From a virus, in IMG/VR virus record IMGVR_UViG_3300008110_000539, positions 1 to 26,312 of that record: 26,312 bases of DNA. One strand, given 5' to 3'. The notes beneath the pieces are model-generated. The model saw nothing but the letters and a program-made list of their open reading frames with translations. It was not told the origin of the DNA and did not search any database. Below are positions 5,760-13,130 of the stretch, in pieces. The translations under genes and the position numbers were made by a program. Every line of letters begins with the position of its first letter. The first letter of the stretch is position 1.

Positions 5760-6223
5760 TTTCGATTGTGCAAGCAGAAGCAAAGCACTTGCCTGATTTT
5801 ATCAGGCTTGCTGAGCGTTTTTTCTATGAGTCGGACAATTGCCAAGGCGCTACATGGTGCGCGGAGGCTTACAGCCAGATTTTTCTAAGCGCAGTGAAAG
5901 ATTCTACCGTATCAGTGCTTATGGCTTATTGGGGGGAGGATTTGCTAGGTTATTGCATTATAACCTACTTTCAGCATTTTACAAAAGAGCGCATCGGCGA
6001 TATGTATCAACTTTACGTTGCCCCTGAGGCGCGCGGGACAAATGTTGCAAGGCTACTTGCTGAAGCCACTGTAGATCAATTCGACGCATGGGGCTGTGTG
6101 ATTTCCTACAACTATGCAGCGCCGGGGCTTGCCGAAGAGAAAAAAAACCTAGCATTGTTCAGAAATCTGTGGCATAGGTATGGCTACAGGCAGAGCGGCA
6201 TCATTATGGTCAGGGGGGTTTAA
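5756..6223 (+). CDS. GNAT-family N-acetyltransferase in the packaging cluster
   Basis: 155 aa, overlapping the terminase stop by 4 nt (ATGA). The fold pattern of GCN5-related acetyltransferases is clear: N-terminal ISIVQAEAKHLPDFIRLAERF, strands VSVLMAYWG and LLGYCIIT, and motif A at 83-103 (MYQLYVAPEARGTNVARLL), where ARGTNVA fits the Q/RxxGxG/A loop that binds acetyl-CoA. A late GYRQSGIIMVRG strand closes the domain. Substrate unknown. Its tight coupling to terminase and portal suggests a virion-assembly protein or a host factor as target. A second, degenerate GNAT-like gene lies at 16656. Confidence 0.85.
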   Translation: MISIVQAEAKHLPDFIRLAERFFYESDNCQGATWCAEAYSQIFLSAVKDSTVSVLMAYWGEDLLGYCIITYFQHFTKERIGDMYQLYVAPEARGTNVARLLAEATVDQFDAWGCVISYNYAAPGLAEEKKNLALFRNLWHRYGYRQSGIIMVRGV

Positions 6224-6450
6224 TGGGCGGCATTTTTGGCAGAGGCTCTAAAGGTCCAAGCGCGGCTGAGTTGCAAGCAATGCAGGAAGCAGCAGCGCGT
6301 GCAGAGCGCGATAGGCTTGCAAAAGAAACCGCTGGCGCACAAGCTGCACAACAGAAAAAAATGGCCGAGAGCGAAACTGGCACAAGGCAGCTTGCCGCTG
6401 GGATTATTGACGAAGAAACTGGAAAAAAGAAGTTTCTAAAAGGCGTATAA
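6223..6450 (+). CDS. Small glycine/alanine-rich structural-type protein, 75 aa
   Basis: It shares one base with the preceding stop (TAATG). The N-terminus MGGIFGRGSKGPS is glycine-rich. Residues 14-50 form one long charged helix (AAELQAMQEAAARAERDRLA) and the end is GKKKFLKGV. The gene lies just upstream of the portal, and its AAAAGG tail holds the portal's ribosome-binding site, so the two are coupled. Comparable short helical genes beside the portal in podoviruses are often minor virion proteins. That role is inferred. Confidence 0.6.
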   Translation: MGGIFGRGSKGPSAAELQAMQEAAARAERDRLAKETAGAQAAQQKKMAESETGTRQLAAGIIDEETGKKKFLKGV

Positions 6451-6451
6451 A

Positions 6452-8149
6452 TTGAGCCAGTACCAGAAAGTTAAAAAAGAATTTGATACGGTAAAAGCCA
6501 AACGCTCGAACTGGAATCAGATGTATCAGATTCTGGGCGAATATGTTCACCAGATGAAGCAGAATTTTCAGGGACAACCTGCAAGCGGTGAATTTCTTAC
6601 CAGTGAAATTTATGATGCGTCTGGGGCTTTTGCTGCAAGCAATTCTGCGTCGGCTTTGCTTGGCATGTTATGGCCGGGAAGCGCAAGCCAAGCGTTTGAG
6701 CTTACGCAGCCGGATGATTTGAATCTGACTACGGAGCTGGCGCAGTTTTACGAGCGCATGAACAATCGCACGCACCGAGCGTTTGATGATCCGAAGGCCA
6801 ATCTGGCCTTAGCACTAGACGAATATATGCTTGACCAGATTGTGTTTGGCACGTCTGGGATTGGTGTTGATGCTGGCACAGACAGCAAGCTGCTTTTCAA
6901 GCCATACGGTGTGCAGGAAATGTACGTTGCCAACGGCGCTAACGGCAAAGTGTCGCGCTTATGGTTGTTGTTTGAGTGGGAAGTTGAGCGCGTTATTCAG
7001 GAATATGGCGAGGAAAGCGTTTCAGAGCAAACCCGCAAACTTTATCAGGATGGAAAGCTACAAGAAAAAGTTTGTATCTTGCATGTTGTGCGCCCGCGCA
7101 AGGAGAAAAAGGCGCTCTATGGCAAGCTGGCTATGCCTTATGAAGGGTTGCATCTGGAATATAAAAATTGCCACTTGCTGCGTGAGGATGGCTACGCGGA
7201 AATGCCTATCCCTGTCGGCAGATTTCGCCGCTTGAATTATGAGGAATACGGGCGCTCACCGGCGATGAATGCTTTGCCTGATATTAAGGAAGCGAATGTG
7301 TTGCGTGAGGCGGTGATTGTTGCAACTGAAAAGCAGCTAGACCCGCCGCTTGGCGTGCTTGATGACGGTATGCTTGGCGGCAATGTGATTGATACTTCTG
7401 CGGCTGCAATCAACGTGTTTAATGCCAGCGCGAATCTAAGCGGCAACAGCCCAGTGTTTCCGCTGGTTACGGTTGGGGATTTGAACACTGCCATTGCGCG
7501 TTTGGAATCGCTGCAAGAAACCATTGCTCAGCATTTCTTTATCGACCGCCTGCTTGATTTTAACAACGAAACGCAAATGACGTTTGGCGAGGCGCAGATT
7601 CGTGACCAGCGCACTAACGCCAGCATGTCTGCGATTTACAACAGGCAAATCAGCGAATTGTTCACGCCTCTAATCGAGCGCGGGGTTGCAAAACTTTTCC
7701 GCATGGGCGAGTATGGCGTGATTCGTGGCAGCGAAGAAGAAGCGGAATTTCTGGTTCAGGGCATTGAGCCTGAGTATATCCCTGACGATCTGGCGGCCTT
7801 GCTTGAACAGGGCAAAGATATTTACAAAATTGTCTATAAAACCAAAGCGGCTAATGCGGCCAAAGCTGAGGAATATATTGCCATTGCTGACATTACGAAT
7901 TTTACGTTGCAGGCCATGCAGGTTGACCCCAGCCTAAAGCACCGGCTTGACCTTCATGAAAGCATCAAACAGCTCGGCGTCATACGCGGCTTGCCTGTTG
8001 GTATTTTACGGCAGGATGATGAAGTAGAGGCGCTGGTAGCGCAGGAGGCCGAACAGATGCAGGCAATACAGGCCTTGCAATCAGGGGAACAACTTGCTAA
8101 TATCGCCGACAAAGCGGCCAGTGCCGAACAACGTACTAACAGGGGTTAA
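6452..8149 (+). CDS. Portal / head-to-tail connector protein
   Basis: 565 aa, similar in size to the T7-type connector (gp8, 536 aa), which forms the dodecameric ring at one head vertex through which DNA enters and leaves. Family-like segments are the N-terminal helix with SNWNQMYQILGEYV, SNSASALLGMLWPG near 62-75, the FGTSGIGVDAG loop near 131-141, GRSPAMNALPDIKEAN near 268-283, and TFGEAQIRDQRTNASMS near 374-390. The start is TTG at 6452. AAAAGG at 6438-6443 is correctly spaced, and the next ATG would remove the first 23 residues. The C-terminus is rich in Q/E/A helix. Confidence 0.93.
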   Translation: MSQYQKVKKEFDTVKAKRSNWNQMYQILGEYVHQMKQNFQGQPASGEFLTSEIYDASGAFAASNSASALLGMLWPGSASQAFELTQPDDLNLTTELAQFYERMNNRTHRAFDDPKANLALALDEYMLDQIVFGTSGIGVDAGTDSKLLFKPYGVQEMYVANGANGKVSRLWLLFEWEVERVIQEYGEESVSEQTRKLYQDGKLQEKVCILHVVRPRKEKKALYGKLAMPYEGLHLEYKNCHLLREDGYAEMPIPVGRFRRLNYEEYGRSPAMNALPDIKEANVLREAVIVATEKQLDPPLGVLDDGMLGGNVIDTSAAAINVFNASANLSGNSPVFPLVTVGDLNTAIARLESLQETIAQHFFIDRLLDFNNETQMTFGEAQIRDQRTNASMSAIYNRQISELFTPLIERGVAKLFRMGEYGVIRGSEEEAEFLVQGIEPEYIPDDLAALLEQGKDIYKIVYKTKAANAAKAEEYIAIADITNFTLQAMQVDPSLKHRLDLHESIKQLGVIRGLPVGILRQDDEVEALVAQEAEQMQAIQALQSGEQLANIADKAASAEQRTNRG

Positions 8150-8151
8150 TT

Positions 8152-8625
8152 ATGATTCAACAAACTGAACTGGATGCGGTGAAAGCATTGCTTGAGGTTG
8201 GCAAGCAGTTGATCCCGTTATTGACTGAGAAGAAAATTGACAATGCCATTGCTGGTATTGCCGAAGCAAAAGCGGTGATTGCAGAGAAAAATTTGGTTAT
8301 TTCTGAGTCTGAAAAGGCCAGCAAGAAAGCAAAAGATATAGAAGCGAAATTGGCGCTTTCTGCCAAGTTAAAAGCAGAAATTGACGCTGGGAAAGATTCC
8401 TTGGCAGTTGCTGAGGCTGCGTTAAAAACGCGCGAAGCTGCGCTTGTTGAGGCTGAGGCAAAAGTTTCTGGTTTGATTGCAAGAGTTGAAAAGCAAAGCG
8501 CCACACTTGCTGCGGCTCAACTCAAACTTGACAAAGCATTGTCTGACGCGCAGGCCGAGCATGATATTGCTACGGCGCTTAAGAATGAATTTAATGAAAA
8601 ACTCAATCTAGTAAAGGCGCTTTAA
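8152..8625 (+). CDS. Coiled-coil protein downstream of portal, 157 aa
   Basis: Start supported by AGGGG at 8141-8145. Almost the whole protein (about 28-150) is alanine/lysine/glutamate-rich helix with heptad spacing, for example AKLALSAKLKAEIDAG and AALVEAEAKVSGLIARVEKQ. No cysteine, membrane segment or enzymatic motif is present. It is the first of four non-core genes inserted between portal and scaffold. It may form a trimeric or dimeric stalk carrying the beta-rich proteins that follow, or act in assembly. Function unknown. Confidence 0.7.
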   Translation: MIQQTELDAVKALLEVGKQLIPLLTEKKIDNAIAGIAEAKAVIAEKNLVISESEKASKKAKDIEAKLALSAKLKAEIDAGKDSLAVAEAALKTREAALVEAEAKVSGLIARVEKQSATLAAAQLKLDKALSDAQAEHDIATALKNEFNEKLNLVKAL

Positions 8626-8626
8626 C

Positions 8627-8932
8627 ATGACTGCAATCAATTTCAGGACTGATTCAATTTCGGCGCAGAACACGTTTAGCCGCCCTATTGCTCTGAAAAG
8701 AGGCGGGGTTCTCACGCTTAGTGGGACTTTTACGGCAACGGTATCGCTGCAGCGGCAGGGGATGGATGGCAACTGGGTTGATGTGACCAACAACACTGGT
8801 ACGGCCACAACGTTTACAACTATTGGAACATATCAGGTAAGCCCCATTGATGTCCCGGCGTTATATCGCTGGGGGGTAAAAACAGGAAACTACACTAGCG
8901 GCACAGTAGTTGGCACTTTTGAGGGCAAATAA
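8627..8932 (+). CDS. Beta-rich virion protein, probable head-surface or neck component, 101 aa
   Basis: ATG at 8627, with AAGG at 8614-8617 giving a 9-nt spacing. The sequence alternates hydrophobic and threonine-rich strands: GGVLTLSGTFTATVSLQRQG, NWVDVTNNTGTATTFTTIG, YRWGVKTGNYTSGTVVGTFEG. That is a small beta-sandwich with no recognised catalytic residues. Similar short beta proteins occur in podovirus structural clusters as decoration or fibre-base proteins. It shares one base with the next gene's start (TAATG), so the two are made together. Confidence 0.65.
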   Translation: MTAINFRTDSISAQNTFSRPIALKRGGVLTLSGTFTATVSLQRQGMDGNWVDVTNNTGTATTFTTIGTYQVSPIDVPALYRWGVKTGNYTSGTVVGTFEGK

Positions 8933-9561
8933 TGCCTATTGTAGGCCGCACTGGTAGTATTGTAGGTGAAACCGAAACGGGCGGTGGCGGCGGTGGTGCG
9001 GTTGATAGCGTCAACGGACAAACTGGCGTTGTTGTATTAGATGCGGCTGATGTTGGCGCGCCGGCTGGAAGTGGCACTAGCACTGGTACAAACACGGGAG
9101 ACCAAAACACATTTACAACCTTTGCCGTATCAGGGCAAAGTAGTGTAGTTGCAGATTCGGCTAGCGATACGCTTACGCTTGTTGCGGGAACTCACATTAC
9201 TATTACAACCGACGCGGCAACCGATACGATTACCATATCTTCGACGGGCGGCGGTGGTGGTGGTGGTGGTGGTGGTAGTGGTACTGCGCTGACGACAGTT
9301 GAGGCTAATTTAGGTAGCATCCCTAGACGCGCAGGCAAATTTACCATCACTGGTTTAAGTGGCTTAACAACCAACAAACCCGTAAGCATCATGCAAGCAG
9401 TAGGTCCTTACACTGGAAAAGGCACGCGAGCAGATGAGGCTGAAATGGATGGCCTAATTGTTAAGGGTATTGTGACCGCAGCAAATACCATCACTGCTTA
9501 TTGGAACGCAGCTACGCGAGTCAAGGGAAACTTCAAATTTAATTATTTTGTAGGAGCATAA
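8932..9561 (+). CDS. Fibre-like structural protein with polyglycine linkers, 209 aa
   Basis: An N-terminal short domain (MPIVGRTGSIVGETE) is joined by G6 to AVDSVNGQTGVVVLDAADVG, a motif widespread in phage fibres. It continues with SGTSTGTNTGDQ and beta repeats (TLTLVAGTHITITTDAATDT). A ten-glycine linker then leads to a C-terminal domain of about 90 residues (LTTVEANLGSIPRRAGKFTI to FNYFVGA). The Gly10 tract is encoded by two GGC and eight GGT codons. The composition and motifs indicate an elongated, flexible virion appendage. With its position between portal and scaffold, a head or collar fibre is more likely than the main tail fibre. Confidence 0.7.
   Translation: MPIVGRTGSIVGETETGGGGGGAVDSVNGQTGVVVLDAADVGAPAGSGTSTGTNTGDQNTFTTFAVSGQSSVVADSASDTLTLVAGTHITITTDAATDTITISSTGGGGGGGGGGSGTALTTVEANLGSIPRRAGKFTITGLSGLTTNKPVSIMQAVGPYTGKGTRADEAEMDGLIVKGIVTAANTITAYWNAATRVKGNFKFNYFVGA
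9247..9282 (+). repeat. (GGT)8 codon microsatellite encoding a Gly10-Ser-Gly linker
   Basis: GGC GGC followed by eight perfect GGT codons (9253-9276), then AGT GGT. Slippage would change linker length in steps of one residue without breaking the frame. Confidence 0.9.
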
Positions 9562-9562
9562 A

Positions 9563-10990
9563 ATGGCAGTATTAGAAGGCGGTCTAACCGCAAACCTAGC
9601 CGAAGTTGACGCTAACAATAATCTTAAAGTGGTGACTCCCGATGTCATCAGCGAAACTGGCTATATGGTCATGGCTGGGGAGAATCACAACGGTGCTTCT
9701 GGCGTTCTCACCCCGCTGCGACGCACCCTACGCGTAACTCCCGATGGTCGCCTTCGTACGGGTATTGACCAAGTGCTGTGGGAGGATACCTTTAACCATA
9801 CCGTTGTTGACACAAGCGCGTATCAGTGCGTTACGGCTACGGCAACCCTAGCAATGACGGGTGGCTACTTAGTGTTCAACTCAGGTAATAGCGTTGCATC
9901 TGGCGCAGTTGCTCGCGTGCAAACGTATCGCACTTTCCAGCTTTCGGCATCTTCGACTAATGAAATTGTATTCCGCGCTCGCTTTAACGTAGCGCTTCAA
10001 GCCAACTCAATCGTTGAATTTGGCTTGGGCTTTGCTGCTACCACTGCAACCCCTACGGATGGCGTTTACTTTAAGGTAAACAATGCGGGGGCGCTGCAAG
10101 GCGTGGTAAACTTAAACGGGACAGAATCCACAGTTAACTTAGGGTTTGCACCAGCACCGGGAGAAAATAACTTCTACCGCTTAGTGCAAGACCAAGACCA
10201 AGTAGAATTTTATATTAATAGTGTTCTTTATGGAATTTTGCCTATTTCCGCAATAGCGGCGGCAACCAGCTTTTCGCGTGCGATGCCCATGTTGATGCGT
10301 TGCTACAATGGCGCGGCGGTTGCCACTGCTTTCCGCATGGAAGTTAGCGACGTTGCAGTTATTGGGCGTGACCTTGCAAACAATCGCCTGTGGTCAACGT
10401 GCCGCGCGGGCATGGAGCAATCCTCGATTAACAATGCACGCGGAGCCGCCGCTGGTCAGACTTCCAACTATGCCAACACCGCCGCACCTGTATCCGCTAC
10501 TCTATCAAACACGGCGGCTGGCTATAGCACGCTTGGCGGTCAATTCCAATTTGCTGCTGTTGCTGGGGCAGAAACAGATTACGCGCTATTTGCTTTCCAA
10601 GTTCCCTTGCCTAGCGCAGCGGCGGCGGGTAAAAACCTTGTGGTGCGCGGCCTGCGCATCGAAACCATTAACCTCGGCGCGGCTGTTGCTACTACGGCCA
10701 CGGTGCTACAATGGGGATTGGGCGTAGGCTCAACGGCTGTTGCTTTGAACACAGCCGATTCCGCAACGGCTGGCACACGTGCGCCACGCCGCCTTACCCT
10801 TGGCTTTCAGAGCTTTGCTATCGGGGCTGCAATCGGCTCTATCGCAGCGCCAGTGGATGTGAACCTAGACGCGCCGCTTTATGTCGCGGCGGGTACATTC
10901 CTGCATGTGATTTTAAAAATGCCTGTAGGCACTGCTACCGCCTCGCAAATTATTCGCGGCACAGTTTTGGTCAATGGTTTCTATGAATAA
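9563..10990 (+). CDS. Large virion-surface protein with lectin/laminin-G-like fold, 475 aa
   Basis: Start with TAGGAG at 9551-9556. The N-terminal 75 residues (AEVDANNNLKVVTP, RTLRVTPDGRLRTGID) resemble a family of unnamed phage structural proteins. Residues about 75-270 look like a concanavalin-A/laminin-G-type jelly roll: DTFNHTVVDTSAYQ, GGYLVFNSGN, FRARFNVALQANSIVEFGLGF, GVYFKVNNAG, FYRLVQDQDQVEFYINSVLYG. Residues about 275-475 are a second alanine-rich beta domain. Such folds commonly bind carbohydrate, so it may stick virions to host or environmental glycans. No enzymatic residues were identified. It is the largest gene of the portal-scaffold insertion. Confidence 0.7.
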   Translation: MAVLEGGLTANLAEVDANNNLKVVTPDVISETGYMVMAGENHNGASGVLTPLRRTLRVTPDGRLRTGIDQVLWEDTFNHTVVDTSAYQCVTATATLAMTGGYLVFNSGNSVASGAVARVQTYRTFQLSASSTNEIVFRARFNVALQANSIVEFGLGFAATTATPTDGVYFKVNNAGALQGVVNLNGTESTVNLGFAPAPGENNFYRLVQDQDQVEFYINSVLYGILPISAIAAATSFSRAMPMLMRCYNGAAVATAFRMEVSDVAVIGRDLANNRLWSTCRAGMEQSSINNARGAAAGQTSNYANTAAPVSATLSNTAAGYSTLGGQFQFAAVAGAETDYALFAFQVPLPSAAAAGKNLVVRGLRIETINLGAAVATTATVLQWGLGVGSTAVALNTADSATAGTRAPRRLTLGFQSFAIGAAIGSIAAPVDVNLDAPLYVAAGTFLHVILKMPVGTATASQIIRGTVLVNGFYE

Positions 10991-11004
10991 GCGTTAAAGT
11001 CGTT

Positions 11005-11325
11005 ATGAAACAGGTGGATGAAAAAGAGTTTATTCGTGCATTAAATGCAATTGCTGGCACTGAGGATGGGCAGATTGTTCTTGCCATGATTAAAGACTCG
11101 TGCGGGTGGGATAAGACTTTTATTGCAAGCGATGATCCTGTAGTATCTCATTTCTACGCTGTCCGGCGTGGCGTATATGGTGGACTTCGTGAGCGCATTC
11201 GTGTAGAGTCCCTCAAGAAAATTGAGTTTGAATATCAACGTAAGGTGGAGATTAAAGATGACCGAACAAGCCCCTCAAGAGAACGTGCAGGCCGCACCGC
11301 AACCAAATCAAGCGCCAGCAAGTAG
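11005..11325 (+). CDS. Bbp19-like phage protein
   Basis: 106 aa. FIRALNAIAGTEDGQIVLAMIKDSCGW, then TFIASDDPVVSHFYAVRRGVYGGLRERI, follow the pattern of the Bbp19-type phage proteins (F...F.T..G..VL..L, a DP..T.F..G.R step, then a helix). These lie beside the scaffold and capsid genes in BPP-1-like podoviruses. Function is not established. The last 23 codons overlap the scaffold gene in another frame, a long overlap (68 nt) that links their expression. No strong Shine-Dalgarno sequence is visible, only AAAG about 9 nt before ATG. Confidence 0.65.
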   Translation: MKQVDEKEFIRALNAIAGTEDGQIVLAMIKDSCGWDKTFIASDDPVVSHFYAVRRGVYGGLRERIRVESLKKIEFEYQRKVEIKDDRTSPSRERAGRTATKSSASK

Positions 11326-12070
11326 TTTTTCCGTACCCGAAGCATACGCTTCTAAAGGTTGGGCGAAGGACATTAAAAGCGCGGATGATTTATGGAAACT
11401 CACCGATAATGCCCAAAGCCTGATTGGCAAGCGACCTGCTGGCGTTCCTTTAACTGATTCACCTGCTGAGGAATGGGAAAAATTCTATTCTACAACAAGG
11501 CCGGAAAAGTATGACCTTCCGAAGGTGGAAGGTTTTGATGAAAAAGTCTTGGCTGAATTTTCCCCTATTGCTGAAAAATTATTTAGCAAACATGGGCTTA
11601 CTCAAAAACAAGCTGCTGATTTTTATAAAGACTATTTGCTTCTTGAAAAAGAAGCAGAAAATAATTCTCGCCTTAATGATGATAAAGTTTATAGCGATCT
11701 TACGGCCAAGCATTTTGGAGATAAAGCAAGCGAAATCGAAACAGTGGCGCAGGAAGCAATCAAGGCATTTGTGCCGGAAGAATTGCGTGGGGCTATTAGC
11801 GATGCTTCGTCTAACGTGCTTGTTGCCATGCAGGCCTTGGCTGCTAATGCAAAGGCAGAGATTGATCGTGTCAAGAAGGAATATGGCGCGGAAGGCACAC
11901 TGCCCAGCGGTGAATCTGCGCCTGCTTCAAACATAGAAGCCACCCGCAAAGAGCTTGCTGCATTGCGTTTAAGCAAAGATGCCACTGACCCAACAAGCCC
12001 ACGCTATAAAGAAACGCGAGCAAAAATTGAAGAAATGTCGGCAGCAGTGCGTCGTGCATTGGGTGCTTGA
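11258..12070 (+). CDS. Head scaffolding protein
   Basis: 270 aa from ATG 11258, chosen because AAGGTGGAG (11242-11250) is well placed and the product opens MTEQAPQENVQAAPQPNQAP. A 12-residue longer frame has no such site. Residues 1-35 are a flexible Pro/Gln/Ala-rich tail. GWAKDIKSADDLWKLTDNAQ and EWEKFYSTTRPEKYDLP follow, a pair of landmarks usual in podovirus scaffolds. The C-terminal ~150 residues are charged helices ending EEMSAAVRRALGA. It sits directly before the major capsid gene, as scaffolds do. It should drive procapsid assembly and leave before or during packaging. Confidence 0.85.
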   Translation: MTEQAPQENVQAAPQPNQAPASSFSVPEAYASKGWAKDIKSADDLWKLTDNAQSLIGKRPAGVPLTDSPAEEWEKFYSTTRPEKYDLPKVEGFDEKVLAEFSPIAEKLFSKHGLTQKQAADFYKDYLLLEKEAENNSRLNDDKVYSDLTAKHFGDKASEIETVAQEAIKAFVPEELRGAISDASSNVLVAMQALAANAKAEIDRVKKEYGAEGTLPSGESAPASNIEATRKELAALRLSKDATDPTSPRYKETRAKIEEMSAAVRRALGA

Positions 12071-12101
12071 CAAGCATTGATAAATGATATAATTTGCTTG
12101 T
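12067..12101 (+). promoter_or_regulatory. Capsid-gene promoter with extended -10, flanked by inverted repeat
   Basis: TATAAT at 12088-12093 is preceded by TGA, giving an extended -10 (TGnTATAAT). A perfect TTGACA lies at 12067-12072 but with only a 15-bp spacer, so the extended -10 is probably decisive. ACAAGCA (12070-12076) and TGCTTGT (12095-12101) form a perfect 7-bp inverted repeat around the -10, a plausible operator. The -35 overlaps the scaffold stop codon. Confidence 0.65.
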
Positions 12102-12228
12102 GACGGGTAGCGTTGCGACGTCCGTCTGACACGGCTAACGCCCAGATATCGTCCACTTCTTTAGTGGGTAGCGAATCGAACACATTACTTTTTGTTTTCG
12201 TTTCACAACCACATTAAAGGAGTTTCCT
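12102..12228 (+). promoter_or_regulatory. Structured 5' leader of the major capsid mRNA
   Basis: About 127 nt between promoter and start codon, unusually long for this compact genome. A nested fold is possible: GCGTT (12110-12114) with AACGC, enclosing CCGT-CTGAC-ACGG. A second hairpin is CCACT (12153-12157), loop TCTTT, AGTGG (12163-12167). The motif GGGTAGCGnnnCGA occurs twice, at 12104 and 12166. AAAGGAG at 12216-12222 precedes a GTG start. It may stabilise the capsid transcript or bind a regulator. Confidence 0.5.
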
Positions 12229-13116
12229 GTGGCAGTACAATCCATTGATAATGGGCTTATTACCGAGTTTTCGGATATGGTGCATCTTGCAGCGCAACAA
12301 ATGCAATCGCGCTTAAAGCCTTATGCTAAAGTTCAACAAATGTCTGGCGACCTTTGGGCTTATGACGGTCTTGGCCGTGTAGAAGCCCGCGAAGTCTTAG
12401 GCCGTAACGCGCCTGCGACTTTTGATGACATCACGCACAATCGTCGCCGGATTGCTCGTCGCCGCTTTGTAATCAATCTTCCGATTGATGCAAGCGACGT
12501 TCGTGGCGCGCTTCTCAACCCAGAAAGCGAATATGCCAAGGCTGTAGCCGCTGGTATGCTTCGCCAGTATGACCGCGTAATGTATCAAGCTGCTTTCGCA
12601 GATGTGCTTACCGGACGCGATTTCGGTACAACCGTAACCGCGACAAATGACGGCGTTGTAGTAGTTGATGCTACTGCTGGCCTCACCTACGAAAAGCTGC
12701 TTGAAGTTCGTCAGAATTTCTATGACCGCGATGTAGGTACTGATGACAGCGAGCAGATTTACCTGACGATTGGTGGCCGCGAGCATACCAATCTGCTTGG
12801 TGAAATCGAACTGACCAGCGGTGATTTTGGCCGCCAAATGCCTGTAGATAAGGGGCGCATTGCTTCTGCTCTGGGCATGGATTTGGTTCTGTTTGCTTCG
12901 TCTGTAGCGTCGCCGATTATCCCGGCTTCTGGCGGTGAGCGTCAACTGCTTGCTGCTTCCAGCCGTGGTATCGTTCTTGGTGTTTCAAAAGAAATGAGCA
13001 TCAAGATTGAGCCTCGTAACGACCTTATCGAAACCACGCAGGTGCAAGTGCTCTGCGAAATCGGTGCGGTTCGCAGCGAAGGCGTGCTGGTTCAGCGCGT
13101 CCGTGTAACAGCATAA
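12229..13116 (+). CDS. Major capsid protein
   Basis: 295 aa with a GTG start and the strongest ribosome-binding site of the head module. It begins AVQSIDNGLITEFSDMVHLAAQQ and has a mid-region rich in arginine (ITHNRRRIARRRFVINLPID). Domain-like segments such as AGMLRQYDRVMYQAAFADVL, YLTIGGREHTNLLGEIEL and GVSKEMSIKIEPRNDLIETTQV follow, the pattern of podovirus HK97-fold coat proteins of the BPP-1 (Bbp17) type. Position after the scaffold, its own promoter and codons with regular strong usage agree with the most abundant virion protein. No separate protease gene is seen, so scaffold removal is probably non-proteolytic. Confidence 0.88.
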   Translation: MAVQSIDNGLITEFSDMVHLAAQQMQSRLKPYAKVQQMSGDLWAYDGLGRVEAREVLGRNAPATFDDITHNRRRIARRRFVINLPIDASDVRGALLNPESEYAKAVAAGMLRQYDRVMYQAAFADVLTGRDFGTTVTATNDGVVVVDATAGLTYEKLLEVRQNFYDRDVGTDDSEQIYLTIGGREHTNLLGEIELTSGDFGRQMPVDKGRIASALGMDLVLFASSVASPIIPASGGERQLLAASSRGIVLGVSKEMSIKIEPRNDLIETTQVQVLCEIGAVRSEGVLVQRVRVTA

Positions 13117-13130
13117 GGTAAGGAGTTTTT

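Noticed and set aside
11222-11257. Upstream start for the scaffold gene
   Set aside because: The ATG at 11258 has a well-spaced AAGGTGGAG. The extra 12 residues are read from the preceding gene and carry no conserved features.
12397-12945. 182-codon minus-strand frame opposite the major capsid gene
   Set aside because: It lies wholly inside a clear capsid gene, has no promoter or ribosome-binding site, and reads as low-quality mixed sequence.
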